In this document: positions 36,291 to 46,186 of the stretch, one piece after another
Layout: each line of letters begins with the position of its first letter
Numbering within the stretch: the stretch's first letter is position 1
Virus record (IMG/VR): IMGVR_UViG_3300042540_001044
Location: 1-46,678 of that record
Reading direction: 5' to 3' (one strand)
DNA from: a virus
DNA length: 46,678 nucleotides
Made by a program: the position numbers and the translations under genes
Notes under the pieces: generated by a model
What the model was told of the DNA's origin: nothing
Database searches by the model: none
Seen by the model: the letters and a program-made list of their open reading frames with translations, nothing else

Positions 36291-36555
36291 TGATGATCCT
36301 TCCACTGAAGCCGATCGGCTCGTAGGGCCGCAGGTTGCTCGGTAATAGTATAGGGAACAGGTGCAGTGTGACAAGTAGCCAGCTCAGAATAAGCTGCCAC
36401 CTCTTCACAGGATGCTCCAGGGCCGTTTTAAACGCCGTGGACATCGTGCAGTACCCATCTACCCCTTTGGCCTCAGCGGCGATCAGAGCGGCATCAGCGG
36501 CCGTTACATAGCCAACCAGTCCCACCCACGCCCACGTGGCTGGCTTCAGCTTCAC
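36214..36555 (-). CDS. Membrane-associated hypothetical protein, 113 aa
   Basis: GTG 36555 overlaps the tail gene stop (GTGA). Segments: WAWVGLVGYVTAADAALIAA, a long hydrophobic stretch, then TMSTAFKTALEHPVKRW, and a second helix LILSWLLVTLHLFPIL. This layout is common for small phage membrane proteins that follow tail genes. Its C-terminus overlaps the next gene by 77 bases. Confidence 0.66.
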   Translation of the reverse strand: MKLKPATWAWVGLVGYVTAADAALIAAEAKGVDGYCTMSTAFKTALEHPVKRWQLILSWLLVTLHLFPILLPSNLRPYEPIGFSGRIISGFVSRATHRRAALPSTGPGTERYL

Positions 36556-38363
36556 CACTGGACCGTGCCGATCTTCCAACCGCCGCCGCCGAAGTCAAGC
36601 AACTCGACGTGACTGCCATCACAAATCCTGACAGAACAATCAAAGTTTGAAAACTCATGGCTGAATTGCTCAACGTAGAAGCTTTCATCTTCTTGTCTGT
36701 AGTAGGCACAGACGGTCGGTGGTGTGATGATCGTAAAATTGAAAGCAGTGATATCATCGTGATGGATATTCGGCTCAGTGGTCCCGTTGGTGAAGCTACC
36801 TGGAAGAGCGATAACAAACTGCTCCCTGAAGCTAACCTTATCAGAGTTCCCCGCCGCCGTATATCCCGAAGGCTCTACCGGGGCCGGAAACCCCGGAAAC
36901 CATTGAAAACCCGGATAGGTCAGAGAGTAGTAACCCACATCCTCAAGCCAGTAAGGCCGACTATAACCCATGCCCAGCAACTCGGACTCGCTTGTAGCAT
37001 ACAAGTCGCCGTTGAAGAGGCCCTCCGTGATAGAAGGCCGGGCAAGATAATCGTAAGTCGTTTCACGGTCGAAAGACAACGAAGTGGCAAGTCTTCCAGT
37101 CCCCCAGTGACTGGTTGAATACGCAGTATCAAAATTAGTCCAAGCACAAATCTCGTACTGAGGGAACATCGAATAGGGGAGGAAGCCATTATAATAGCCA
37201 TTTGGCGGCAAGGGTATTTTGGGTGGGATGGTCCCCGGGATAAGCGGTGTTGACCTTCGCTTCCAGTGGGCGATTTCAAGGATTCTCCAGTCGAAGCCAA
37301 CCTCCAACACCAGAAATTTGCTGTCCTTGAAGTACGGGTACTCGTAAGTCTGCCCCTGGAACTTGACCTTCCTAGTAGAAGGATTCGTAGGCCCATAATC
37401 ACCCAAAGATTTGCCATCAGGGAGATATTTCCACATCCCAGATGTCGTGATCGCTCGCCTCCTCGATTCGACTACACGCTGAAAGTTATTCTCTATAGGA
37501 TTAGACCAGTAACCACCGTCTGGGTGCGACTCGTCCTCGACCCAGACATTTGGATACTGATACGGAGTCGTATCCCAGAAGCCGGGCGCGTCATCAAGGT
37601 CAGCGTTCTCGATCCAGACACCGTTAGAAGGAGCGGAACGTGCCGTAGCCCAAATCCAGCTCCTGTAATTGTCGGTCATTGCTTCTGTGTCAGGGTAGTA
37701 CGGGTACTGCAAAATGTTAGTCACCGCTGCGCCCATACCGGGTGCAAAGTTGTTCATATCCAGGTTCACCAAAGGATCGGTGTACTTATGGATGTCCTCC
37801 ACCGCATCGCTCTTGTAGCGATTGTAGATGGTCCAAGTCCACGACCACTCCTTCACAACCTTTGCCGTACCTACCTCTTCCAATCTGAGATGGGCATCCA
37901 CCCAGTAACCCCAAATAGGCATCGGCTCAGGATCATCGTATGACCGCGCCCCACCCAAGTAAGGGAACTGCTTGGCAATCTCAAGCTGCACATGACCCGT
38001 GGCTTCACTGAGGTTACCCGGCAAACCATAGGTATAGAAACTACCAGCAGCCAACTCTGCATCAGCATTGACAACCCTGGAGTAGACAGTGTAGTCAAAA
38101 TTGTCGTCCGCAAGTTGGTTGCCGGTTGGCGTTCTTGCGGACGAGGAAAAATAAAAACTGAAGTATTTAGTAGGAAACGATCCTCTGTTGTACGGGTAAC
38201 CCAAGGCTGGCAAATCAACATCAACAGAGTACGTTGCAAGCCCAGGGCGATTCACATAAGCGTTGCAATACCATTCCTCTGGCTTGGGAAGAGGCTCCGC
38301 ATCAGGCTGAGCGGGGGTGTACTGCACGTAAGGGGGCCGATAACCAGGCCAATTGTAGGGCAC
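36552..38363 (-). CDS. Minor tail protein, 603 aa
   Basis: GTG 38363. A long aromatic protein rich in Tyr, Trp, Pro and Asn (PYNWPGYRPPYVQYTPAQPD at the N-terminus, NGYYNGFLPYSMFPQYE in the middle). No catalytic motif seen. A beta-rich structural or receptor-binding protein is likely because it lies in the tail operon downstream of the tape measure gene. Stop overlaps the membrane gene. Confidence 0.7.
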   Translation of the reverse strand: MPYNWPGYRPPYVQYTPAQPDAEPLPKPEEWYCNAYVNRPGLATYSVDVDLPALGYPYNRGSFPTKYFSFYFSSSARTPTGNQLADDNFDYTVYSRVVNADAELAAGSFYTYGLPGNLSEATGHVQLEIAKQFPYLGGARSYDDPEPMPIWGYWVDAHLRLEEVGTAKVVKEWSWTWTIYNRYKSDAVEDIHKYTDPLVNLDMNNFAPGMGAAVTNILQYPYYPDTEAMTDNYRSWIWATARSAPSNGVWIENADLDDAPGFWDTTPYQYPNVWVEDESHPDGGYWSNPIENNFQRVVESRRRAITTSGMWKYLPDGKSLGDYGPTNPSTRKVKFQGQTYEYPYFKDSKFLVLEVGFDWRILEIAHWKRRSTPLIPGTIPPKIPLPPNGYYNGFLPYSMFPQYEICAWTNFDTAYSTSHWGTGRLATSLSFDRETTYDYLARPSITEGLFNGDLYATSESELLGMGYSRPYWLEDVGYYSLTYPGFQWFPGFPAPVEPSGYTAAGNSDKVSFREQFVIALPGSFTNGTTEPNIHHDDITAFNFTIITPPTVCAYYRQEDESFYVEQFSHEFSNFDCSVRICDGSHVELLDFGGGGWKIGTVQW

Positions 38364-38366
38364 GTC

Positions 38367-38804
38367 TTACTCCATCAACTCTGCATAGAAACGAATAGAA
38401 GGGTTCACACACGGGTTCGCCGCCTCGTAACACCCTACAGCAATCCACTCGGACGGCGCGACGTAAATCGGCAACCCCTCATAATTGCTGAAAAGAGTCT
38501 GAGATTTGTAGGCGCTGGTACGAAGCCAGCACGCCACATCGCCACCCAACATGAGCACATCAAAAGGATTGTTGGGGTCAACACTGTTGTTGTTGAACCC
38601 CTTCAGGATAGCGAACGTAGAGATGCCCATAGACAAGCTCATCGACACCTCGATCTTCCTGATAGCAATCTGAGCCGCGGGAGACCACCGACTCGACACC
38701 TGCACCCCGGAATCGTTCGACGAGAACACAGGCACATCAAAAACCGGTGGCCGAGACTGCGACTCGAAAACGTTGGGTGTCTGAACCCTCACATAGTTCG
38801 TCAT
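38367..38804 (-). CDS. Minor tail or structural protein, 145 aa
   Basis: ATG 38804 overlaps the previous stop. Beta-rich sequence with FDVPVFSSNDSGVQVSSRW and IRKIEVSMSLSMGISTF; ends IRFYAELME. Position inside the tail operon suggests a virion component. Family not certain. Confidence 0.65.
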   Translation of the reverse strand: MTNYVRVQTPNVFESQSRPPVFDVPVFSSNDSGVQVSSRWSPAAQIAIRKIEVSMSLSMGISTFAILKGFNNNSVDPNNPFDVLMLGGDVACWLRTSAYKSQTLFSNYEGLPIYVAPSEWIAVGCYEAANPCVNPSIRFYAELME

Positions 38805-39382
38805 CAGATGTCCGTCAACGCAATCGGATTATAGGAAGTCGGACCACCCATAGCCATACCGTCCGCATGCCAATGGATGATAAGTTTCATGTAACTCCAA
38901 CCTGTCACAACACACGCCAACCGTACACCCTTGTACAGCCTCAAGTTGCGACGCGGATCATCTTCCATGATCCAACCAGCGACCATCACATTAGCAGTCG
39001 GGAACTTCGTCTTACGAGCCGCCTGCATCTGGCTATCCCAGTCGCGCATCTCTGAACACGAAGAGATCAGAGGCTTCTCTGTGAACACGACATCCTTAGG
39101 GAAATTGATAACGTTGACAGACTCGCCAGCACCATTGAGCATGAACTCACCAGAGACCCTCATGTGCTGTCCGCCGATAGCCTCAATGTTCTGGGTTTCG
39201 CTCGACTGACGGGCAATCGCTGACTGCACCTGATTCTTTACCGCCTGCAACCCAGACAGAGCATTGTCGACACCCTGGAAACCGGGGGACATGCTCCCCT
39301 GGTTCTCGATAGCAGAACGTGCCCGAGCGAGAGACTCTAGGCTTCTTGAGTGCAGCAAAGCTGCCAATGCTACTTCATCCAT
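38804..39382 (-). CDS. Minor tail or structural protein, 192 aa
   Basis: ATG 39382. N-terminal helical part (ALAALLHSRSLESLARARSA), then GVDNALSGLQAVKNQVQSAI, then a beta part with MRVSGEFMLNGAGESVNVIN. The mix of coiled helices and beta is typical of tail-tip proteins. No enzyme motif. Confidence 0.65.
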   Translation of the reverse strand: MDEVALAALLHSRSLESLARARSAIENQGSMSPGFQGVDNALSGLQAVKNQVQSAIARQSSETQNIEAIGGQHMRVSGEFMLNGAGESVNVINFPKDVVFTEKPLISSCSEMRDWDSQMQAARKTKFPTANVMVAGWIMEDDPRRNLRLYKGVRLACVVTGWSYMKLIIHWHADGMAMGGPTSYNPIALTDI

Positions 39383-39392
39383 TATTATTCCC

Positions 39393-42300
39393 TCACAAAT
39401 TCAAGAGACTCTCGTGGGCGTTCGCCCGAGTCGTGTTAGTTTGCTGCACAAGGCCACCCATACCATCGGCATTAGTAGTAGTATTGGTGCAACCGTCAAC
39501 CTGATACGTGAGATAGAAAGTGTCGATCGTGGCAGGGGTACCAGTGCCATACTCAAAGCCCTCAAAGTTGGACCAGCGCACAGTCACACTCGGATCGCTG
39601 CAACCTGCAAAGATTTCAGACCATACTCCTGCACCATGAATACGATCGCCATAAGCATAGAGGTCACGAATCGTAGTAGTGACGCTGCTTGACAAATTGG
39701 TAACCGTGCAACGCCAACGAGTTGTACCAACAGGCTCGCCACCCTGATTCGCTACCTTGAAAATGCGGAACCGATACTCAGTTCCCTCATTCCAATTGTA
39801 GTTACGAGTGTTATCGTTGCCCAAGGCAGACGGAAGAGCTGACGTTGACCCTGAGAGGATCGAGCCATCGGAGTTCCGGTATCCTCCCCAGTTCACTGCG
39901 TTGTAATTGGGGTAACCGTCCATCCATTGCAGCCCACAGTGGCAACCAGAAAGAACATCACCAGAAGAATCAGTGAAATCAATCTGCATAGCCCAATAGT
40001 AAAGGTCATCTACAGTTGGCTCATCAACCACCTGAAGAGTCACCGAAACCTCTTCGCACTCGGGAAGCTCGTACCACCAAGCATGGAAAGATGAAGCAGT
40101 ACCAGTTCCGGTACCAGGGCTTATCCCCGCTTCCAAATACCCGGGGATAAACATAGGAGGAAAGCTGTCGATCTGCGCCATCGAAGCCGTGTGGCCAGTA
40201 ATCGTTTGCCATTCATCAGTCAACACCCGGGCGCGACCAGAAAAACCACCAGAATCATTTGCTGCCAACTCGGTGAGGCCAGTGCTACTCAAAATGTCAA
40301 GGCCCGGCAAGAAGCGATAATCTGCAGTAGCAGCATCGGGACCAATGACACGAACAGTGAACCACCAAGCAAAGGCAGTGGCAGTTTCAGCCAGGACCTC
40401 CTCTGGCGCAGTAAAACCGAAGGCCCTAATCAACCCCGGAGACCCATCGAAGTTCGTGGTCGTCTGCCCGAACTGGCGACCATTGGTGCCAGTTGACGAC
40501 CACCCATACACGTAAGGAGCGGTAAGCCCCGTAGGGATCTCAGTAGGCGTCAACATGCCAGCCCTGTTCACACCCCACGCCTCGCCGCTGACGCTGAACT
40601 GGGTGTTGTCATAGCTGAACGACACCCACTCGCCAGCGATCAACGCGCCGAAGCCGCCAGCCAACACCTGTACCATCGCCTCCGGGACGTTTGGCGTCGT
40701 AAGATCATCCTCTGCAGAAAGCTGATACCACAGAGCTGCCCCCCACGAACCAGCCGGAACAACCGCAGAACCTGGCTCCTGTGTCTCCAACCCTTCGGTC
40801 AGCTCCTTGATCACAAGATCAGCAAGGTACGTCACACCATCAGCATTACAATGGATGCCATCATGCTGGTACGCGCTCGCGTCCTCCAAGTAGTCACCCA
40901 CCGGGATAAACGAGGCCCCACGATTCTTGGCAGCAGCCTCGGCCGCATTCCTATACAACTGATAGATCCCCTCCGAGGCCGGAACACCATCCACAGCGCT
41001 ATACGACCAGCGCCACGGATACATGACGATCTGTCGCTCCGCTGGATAGTTATCCAGATGCCATTCGATGTTGGACTGGAAATCACTGGGGCTGATGACA
41101 TCCAAACCCAAGACCGCTGCGGTCGTGTTGATGTCGTTCGCGCCGAAGAACACCACCAGAACATCAGTAGACTGAGGCGTTGGAACATAAGGATCGTCAT
41201 CAGGGAGCGATGTGCGACCCATGATCGCGCCATTCTGCTGGGTTGTCACAGCCCCAGAAGCCACAACGGCATCAGACCAGCGATCAGTGCCACTGAGTGC
41301 GCCCAAAGTGAAGCCCAGCGCAGACAGCGAATCACCCAGAACGATCATTTCACCGTAAGGCAGATCCGGGTTGTTCGCTGTCGTGACGTTAGGGGCATAG
41401 GCGTGGCGGTTACCCATGCTGGTGTAGGGGAAGATGCCGCCCTCGTGAGTGAGAGTGATGTCATCCTCAAGCTGAGAGAGAGCAACCGGCGCCATCGTCC
41501 TATCGCCATCATCAACAATAACCCCGCCTTCGCCGCCCCAGTTGGTGCCGGAAGGAAGCGGAGGTAGCGACAGTTGACTACCCGGCTGACCCAGCGGAGT
41601 CCCATCGCTCTGAGTCACCATCATGGACGAACCAGAAACAACCGGATTCACACCCTCGGCCTCGAACCTGAGAGTAAGCGAAACTGAACCGTAGTTGGCT
41701 TCAGATGTCGTTCCCGTGATCTCGATACTGTAGCTGATAGACTCACCCACGATGTCGCCCAACTCCAGGGTGCCACCCTCGTCAGGCAGATTGAACAGAG
41801 AGCCGCCGATATTGATCGACGCTGGCATCAGCCAGTCGGTGGCATGGACAACCGTCAACCTCACATTGCTGAGGCCGGGTGCGCCAATCTCCATTGTTCC
41901 GCTGCACGACCAGTCTTCACCCTGCGAGATGGCACTCTCATCGAAATCGATATCGAAAATGACATGGGGCAGCGAGGTCAGCAAAGCCTCCCCGATCGCT
42001 CCTCTTTCAGTTCGAAGCGCCCAGTTAAGGACATTGTTCGACACCAAAGCGTAGTCGATCGGATTGTAAACGCCACCAGATTCACCCTCTGACATGACCA
42101 CCCAGTTATCCGCGGTACCCAACCAGTTGGTCTCCAACGCCATAGAGTACTTTCCGCTAGGAATGTCAGCGGATGTCCTCATCGACCGGATGTAATGGAT
42201 GTAGGTGTCGTCCGCCTGACGTTCAATCACCCTGATCTGGTCGTTGACCCCCAGGCACGGGTTCGCCGGGGCAGCCAACGAAGCAGTTCTCTGATCAAAC

Positions 42301-45300
42301 CAGCTGTAGAGCATGAGCAGCTCGATCATCGTCTTCTGCTCTTCTTGATTGGTGAACTTGCGGTTCACCAGCATCGATGGGCGATTGATCCCACGAAGCG
42401 CAGTGATATCAGAATCCTCTTCGTACAACGGGGCAGAAGCGGCAGGTGGTTCGTAGATCTGGAAGCCACCGGCGCTGTCTGCGTAGCCGTGAGTCGGGTC
42501 AGCCTGATCCCAGTAGCTCGGCTGGGTTGCACCAACGATGATTTGGGAACGCATCGTAGCGAAATCGGCAGTCACCGAGTAACTCGTGAGGTTCGTGCGT
42601 TCATTCACCTCAGGGATATAGGGGACAGCGGCCTCGTCACCGGGGTCGAAAGTGTAGACAGGCTGCCCACCAGGACCCTTGGTGATCGTTGGGAACACCT
42701 GACGAGGAGACAACGAACCATCAGGGTTCTCGATATCGTAGACCACCCAGAGACGGTTGCCGTTCAAATCAAAGTTGCCAGCACGCCACAGGTTTCTGGA
42801 CTCGAAGTGAGCGCCGCCCTCTTCGTCAATGTAGAAGAGATAATTCGACACCTGACGGAGAAGATTGATGCCATCGAGCAGCGGCTTCTTATCCCACCTG
42901 TCCAGCTTGAGTTCAGTGTCTGACATGATCCCGGTTGTCTCAATGTTGCCGAAAGGTGTGGCCTCGGCAAGCGGAGGATCTGGGTCATACATCCACCAGC
43001 CGCCCCACATCAGCAACTCTTTGACGATATCGCTATAGTCGGTGTAGTTCCCCTCGTTCCAGCGAAGTCCGCCCATACCAGTAGAGCTTGGGCTGCCCCA
43101 GAACTTGGTGTTATACGACCCGACGCTCCCCGCCCCGGTCAGAATCCAGAACCCCGTGCCCTTAGGTTCGCTCGCCCACGCCGCGGTACCCGGAGCGGCA
43201 GTTGCGACACCCGCAGGAGCACGAACGATCTCATATGTCAACGCCTCGTAGAACAAGAACTCGGCAGGCATAGTCGAGTAGCGGCGACCGATACCGCTAG
43301 GAACGACCATTTTGGGGTCGTTTGAGTTGTAGAAACTGACAGGCCCAAGACCCAAAGCGGACCCGAACTGGGCGATATGCCCATCGCCGAACAGCAGCCA
43401 AATACCCTTGCCGTCCTCGGTACACTCCACAGAGGTACAAACACCGCCAGCAACGAAACCGTTACCTTGTCCAGCGTTGAACGTCCTCTGCCACAACCCG
43501 CCATACGGGACCGTGACGCCATCGCCCCAAGTGGGGTGACCTCGCGCATACTCGGGCCTAGTGTGCTGTCTGATATCGTTGAACAGCTTCGAAGCGCCAA
43601 ACGCAAAGTACTCTCCATGAGCATTCGTCACCCAAAAACCGTTGGCGGTTGGGTGAGCACAAATGGCAGTAGCACGAGCCTGAGCCCAATGCGCCCGACC
43701 AGTACGAGGCGAAGTCGCCTGGATCTCGCACCACGTCACCACAGGAGTCCCAGGCAAAAAGACCTTCTGCGTTACCCCTGCGGATAGCTCAGGACCAGAA
43801 GGGGTCAACAGGCCGTACCACTGACCGTCGCCCTGTGTGCCGAAACCTGGAGCCGGATCCAATTCGACATCGCCAAAACCAAGGATGCTGCCATTGGAGT
43901 AGCTCACCCAGTAGCCGGTCCCATTGTAGTTCATAGCGATATCGGTAGCTCTCAACACTGGCTCTTGCCACTCGCCCTGGCTTGGCGGGCCAGGCAAAGA
44001 GAACCCGGCGAGCACATACTGCCCATAATGCTGGGCATCTCCAACAGCATGAACAGTGCCGTCCTCTTCAACAGCGACAAACCCATTGCCCTGCGGGACC
44101 GCAGACATGCCCGAAACCGGGTAATCCACATCCAGATGGGCGTCGAACGCCGACCCGTACCCGTAGACATTGCCGCTGGTATCACAAAGCCAATACCCGT
44201 GGACAGGGTGAGCTGTCATAGCATACGTGAAAGGATCAACAGCCATACCGGAGACGTTAGGGACTATCGGCCTGTTACTCGTCGGCGCAGAGTTAAACAC
44301 CTTGATGTCGCGGATACCTGAACGATACGGGTAGTCGCCAACACCAGAATCCTGCGGCTTAGCAAGCGTAATCCTAACCCCAACAGCGTTATACGCCTGC
44401 GGGAGGTTGAACTTCATTGCCCGCTCTTGGTTCTTTTGGAAAGCAGGAATGTTTACCTTGATCACATAAGGGATGTCAGCGTTGGTGTCGTAAACCGAAT
44501 AATCGTAAGGGATGTTCCCCAGCCCGCCATCGTGCCAAGTACCAAACGCGCTCATCACAGAGATATAGCACTCGTACCCGCCGCCCCAAGTGGTGATCTC
44601 GACTTCGTCGACATCCAACGCGGTAGGAGAACTCGGAGGGGAGGTGCTGTGATTTGTGGGGCTGACAATGTACTCCCAGAAATCAAAAGCCGACGGACTC
44701 GTCGGATACTGGTTACCGATCGACACAGCAAAGGTCGAATCGTTACCGTCAACCGAATAGCTACCTCGGGGACCCTCAAGACCATCAATGACAGTTGGCC
44801 AAGCAACACCCGGTCGGTGCAGCGGGGAGTCATACGCCAAAGAAAGCCCGCTGATTGTCCCAGTCGGAGTCGCATCCCAGCCGCCATACTCAGCCGAAGT
44901 AACCGCGACAATATCCACCGAACTCTGATGATACATGATCGGAACCCTGGCCCGGTGAACCGGACTTGTCTGACTGTTCTTCGCAAACTTGTGCTGAGGC
45001 CCCCACACAGACGCAAACTGAGACGTTCCCGCAGGATAGTAATGAACCGGATAATGCTCCTCTGGCGCGACAGGAGGGAACACAAACTGCTCCTGCAGAA
45101 GACGGCCAATATCGCGACAACGAAGACTCAACAAGCCAGTAGAACCAGTAGTCACAGTGTCGACAAGCCACACGCCAGTCAACAGCAGGTTCCCCGACTC
45201 CACGGCCTCGCTGATCGGCAACAAGTTCCCGCTCTCATCAAAGCCACCGTAACCCTGATAGGTACGGAGAAGAGCATTCGGGATCAGAACATTTTTCCAA

Positions 45301-45740
45301 GAGAAATCAGGTAGATGAACCCCGTCCTTGCGATAGGCGCCCAGTGACTCCGTGTGATCCCAGCGGTCCTCAGCCTGAGGGTTCTTGCCGCGCTCAAACC
45401 AGAAATGGCCGGGGTCGCCCAGCTGCTGAAGATCCTCCGGTGAGACACCCTCGTCGTTCAGCTTGTGCCACTGATTGAAGATCTCGATGTTGCACGTAGA
45501 GATCGGCTGCTGCAAACTCCGGTCGATATCGATCGTCTTGAGGTTCGGCACCTCGATTTCCAGCTGAGAGTTATCGGCGCGCTGCCACCAGCGATACGGA
45601 CCACGAGCAGACGTACCAATAGCATCAGGGGTGGTGTGCAGCTGCCAATACGGCTCCACCGTCACACGGTGATGCGAACGGTTCCCCCCAACAAACACGC
45701 CCTCATCGAAAATCCTGTCGATTTCTGCAGACAGCCTCAT
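39393..45740 (-). CDS. Large minor tail protein with propeller-like repeats and SGNH/GDSL esterase domain
   Basis: 2,115 aa from ATG 45740 (ATGA overlap). The N-terminal 500 residues look like a baseplate hub. Around residues 510-880 are about six repeats of the type GYW..d..G.v..FG.A (GYWLCDTSGNVYGYG, GNGFVAVEEDGTVHAVGDA, GFWVTNAHGEYFAFG, GIWLLFGDGHIAQFG), a pattern expected of a beta-propeller. Residues about 1460-1645 hold an SGNH hydrolase: IVLGDSLSA with nucleophile Ser, FFGANDIN, and DGIHCNADG with Asp and His. The last 450 residues are beta-rich with lectin-like sequence. The esterase may remove acyl groups from the cell envelope during adsorption. Confidence 0.85.
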   Translation of the reverse strand: MRLSAEIDRIFDEGVFVGGNRSHHRVTVEPYWQLHTTPDAIGTSARGPYRWWQRADNSQLEIEVPNLKTIDIDRSLQQPISTCNIEIFNQWHKLNDEGVSPEDLQQLGDPGHFWFERGKNPQAEDRWDHTESLGAYRKDGVHLPDFSWKNVLIPNALLRTYQGYGGFDESGNLLPISEAVESGNLLLTGVWLVDTVTTGSTGLLSLRCRDIGRLLQEQFVFPPVAPEEHYPVHYYPAGTSQFASVWGPQHKFAKNSQTSPVHRARVPIMYHQSSVDIVAVTSAEYGGWDATPTGTISGLSLAYDSPLHRPGVAWPTVIDGLEGPRGSYSVDGNDSTFAVSIGNQYPTSPSAFDFWEYIVSPTNHSTSPPSSPTALDVDEVEITTWGGGYECYISVMSAFGTWHDGGLGNIPYDYSVYDTNADIPYVIKVNIPAFQKNQERAMKFNLPQAYNAVGVRITLAKPQDSGVGDYPYRSGIRDIKVFNSAPTSNRPIVPNVSGMAVDPFTYAMTAHPVHGYWLCDTSGNVYGYGSAFDAHLDVDYPVSGMSAVPQGNGFVAVEEDGTVHAVGDAQHYGQYVLAGFSLPGPPSQGEWQEPVLRATDIAMNYNGTGYWVSYSNGSILGFGDVELDPAPGFGTQGDGQWYGLLTPSGPELSAGVTQKVFLPGTPVVTWCEIQATSPRTGRAHWAQARATAICAHPTANGFWVTNAHGEYFAFGASKLFNDIRQHTRPEYARGHPTWGDGVTVPYGGLWQRTFNAGQGNGFVAGGVCTSVECTEDGKGIWLLFGDGHIAQFGSALGLGPVSFYNSNDPKMVVPSGIGRRYSTMPAEFLFYEALTYEIVRAPAGVATAAPGTAAWASEPKGTGFWILTGAGSVGSYNTKFWGSPSSTGMGGLRWNEGNYTDYSDIVKELLMWGGWWMYDPDPPLAEATPFGNIETTGIMSDTELKLDRWDKKPLLDGINLLRQVSNYLFYIDEEGGAHFESRNLWRAGNFDLNGNRLWVVYDIENPDGSLSPRQVFPTITKGPGGQPVYTFDPGDEAAVPYIPEVNERTNLTSYSVTADFATMRSQIIVGATQPSYWDQADPTHGYADSAGGFQIYEPPAASAPLYEEDSDITALRGINRPSMLVNRKFTNQEEQKTMIELLMLYSWFDQRTASLAAPANPCLGVNDQIRVIERQADDTYIHYIRSMRTSADIPSGKYSMALETNWLGTADNWVVMSEGESGGVYNPIDYALVSNNVLNWALRTERGAIGEALLTSLPHVIFDIDFDESAISQGEDWSCSGTMEIGAPGLSNVRLTVVHATDWLMPASINIGGSLFNLPDEGGTLELGDIVGESISYSIEITGTTSEANYGSVSLTLRFEAEGVNPVVSGSSMMVTQSDGTPLGQPGSQLSLPPLPSGTNWGGEGGVIVDDGDRTMAPVALSQLEDDITLTHEGGIFPYTSMGNRHAYAPNVTTANNPDLPYGEMIVLGDSLSALGFTLGALSGTDRWSDAVVASGAVTTQQNGAIMGRTSLPDDDPYVPTPQSTDVLVVFFGANDINTTAAVLGLDVISPSDFQSNIEWHLDNYPAERQIVMYPWRWSYSAVDGVPASEGIYQLYRNAAEAAAKNRGASFIPVGDYLEDASAYQHDGIHCNADGVTYLADLVIKELTEGLETQEPGSAVVPAGSWGAALWYQLSAEDDLTTPNVPEAMVQVLAGGFGALIAGEWVSFSYDNTQFSVSGEAWGVNRAGMLTPTEIPTGLTAPYVYGWSSTGTNGRQFGQTTTNFDGSPGLIRAFGFTAPEEVLAETATAFAWWFTVRVIGPDAATADYRFLPGLDILSSTGLTELAANDSGGFSGRARVLTDEWQTITGHTASMAQIDSFPPMFIPGYLEAGISPGTGTGTASSFHAWWYELPECEEVSVTLQVVDEPTVDDLYYWAMQIDFTDSSGDVLSGCHCGLQWMDGYPNYNAVNWGGYRNSDGSILSGSTSALPSALGNDNTRNYNWNEGTEYRFRIFKVANQGGEPVGTTRWRCTVTNLSSSVTTTIRDLYAYGDRIHGAGVWSEIFAGCSDPSVTVRWSNFEGFEYGTGTPATIDTFYLTYQVDGCTNTTTNADGMGGLVQQTNTTRANAHESLLNL

Positions 45741-46132
45741 GACACCCAATCCAGGACAAGAGCCTCGCAGGTGTAGCTGTGCTTCCAAGGGTACTGAGAA
45801 GACCGCTCACGCTTCGGCTGGAACGACGTAATGTAGATGGAGAACAGGCGACCCAGGTCATCCTCAAGCTGCAGCTGGTAGCGCTTCGAGAACCAGTAGA
45901 TCATGGCATCATACTGGTCCTCAACGAGGATTGTGCCACTGAAGTTAATCTTCTTGACCTCGTCCTGACCCTCGTAGATGAGAGCCCTGCCGTCTGGGGC
46001 GGTCGTCGTCTCGTACTGAACCGACTTGCGGTAGCCGATATCGAACTCTCGTGGGTTGACCTCCCACGCGTACTCCTCAGGAGTCGTCAAGTTATGAAGA
46101 TCTCTGAAAACCCATGCAACCCTTGCTGCCAT
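45737..46132 (-). CDS. Minor tail protein, distal-tail-like, 131 aa
   Basis: ATG 46132. Sequence AWEVNPREFDIGYRKSVQYET, then LIYEGQDEVKKINFSGTILVE and FSKRYQLQLEDDLGRLFSIYI, is characteristic of the small tail protein that follows the tape measure gene in many actinophages (ends SYTCEALVLDWVS). Likely forms the ring at the tail tip. Confidence 0.75.
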   Translation of the reverse strand: MAARVAWVFRDLHNLTTPEEYAWEVNPREFDIGYRKSVQYETTTAPDGRALIYEGQDEVKKINFSGTILVEDQYDAMIYWFSKRYQLQLEDDLGRLFSIYITSFQPKRERSSQYPWKHSYTCEALVLDWVS

Positions 46133-46186
46133 CTTTGTCTCCTAGTTACAAACCCTTACGGACTCTTCGGCAATTCATCCACCCAG

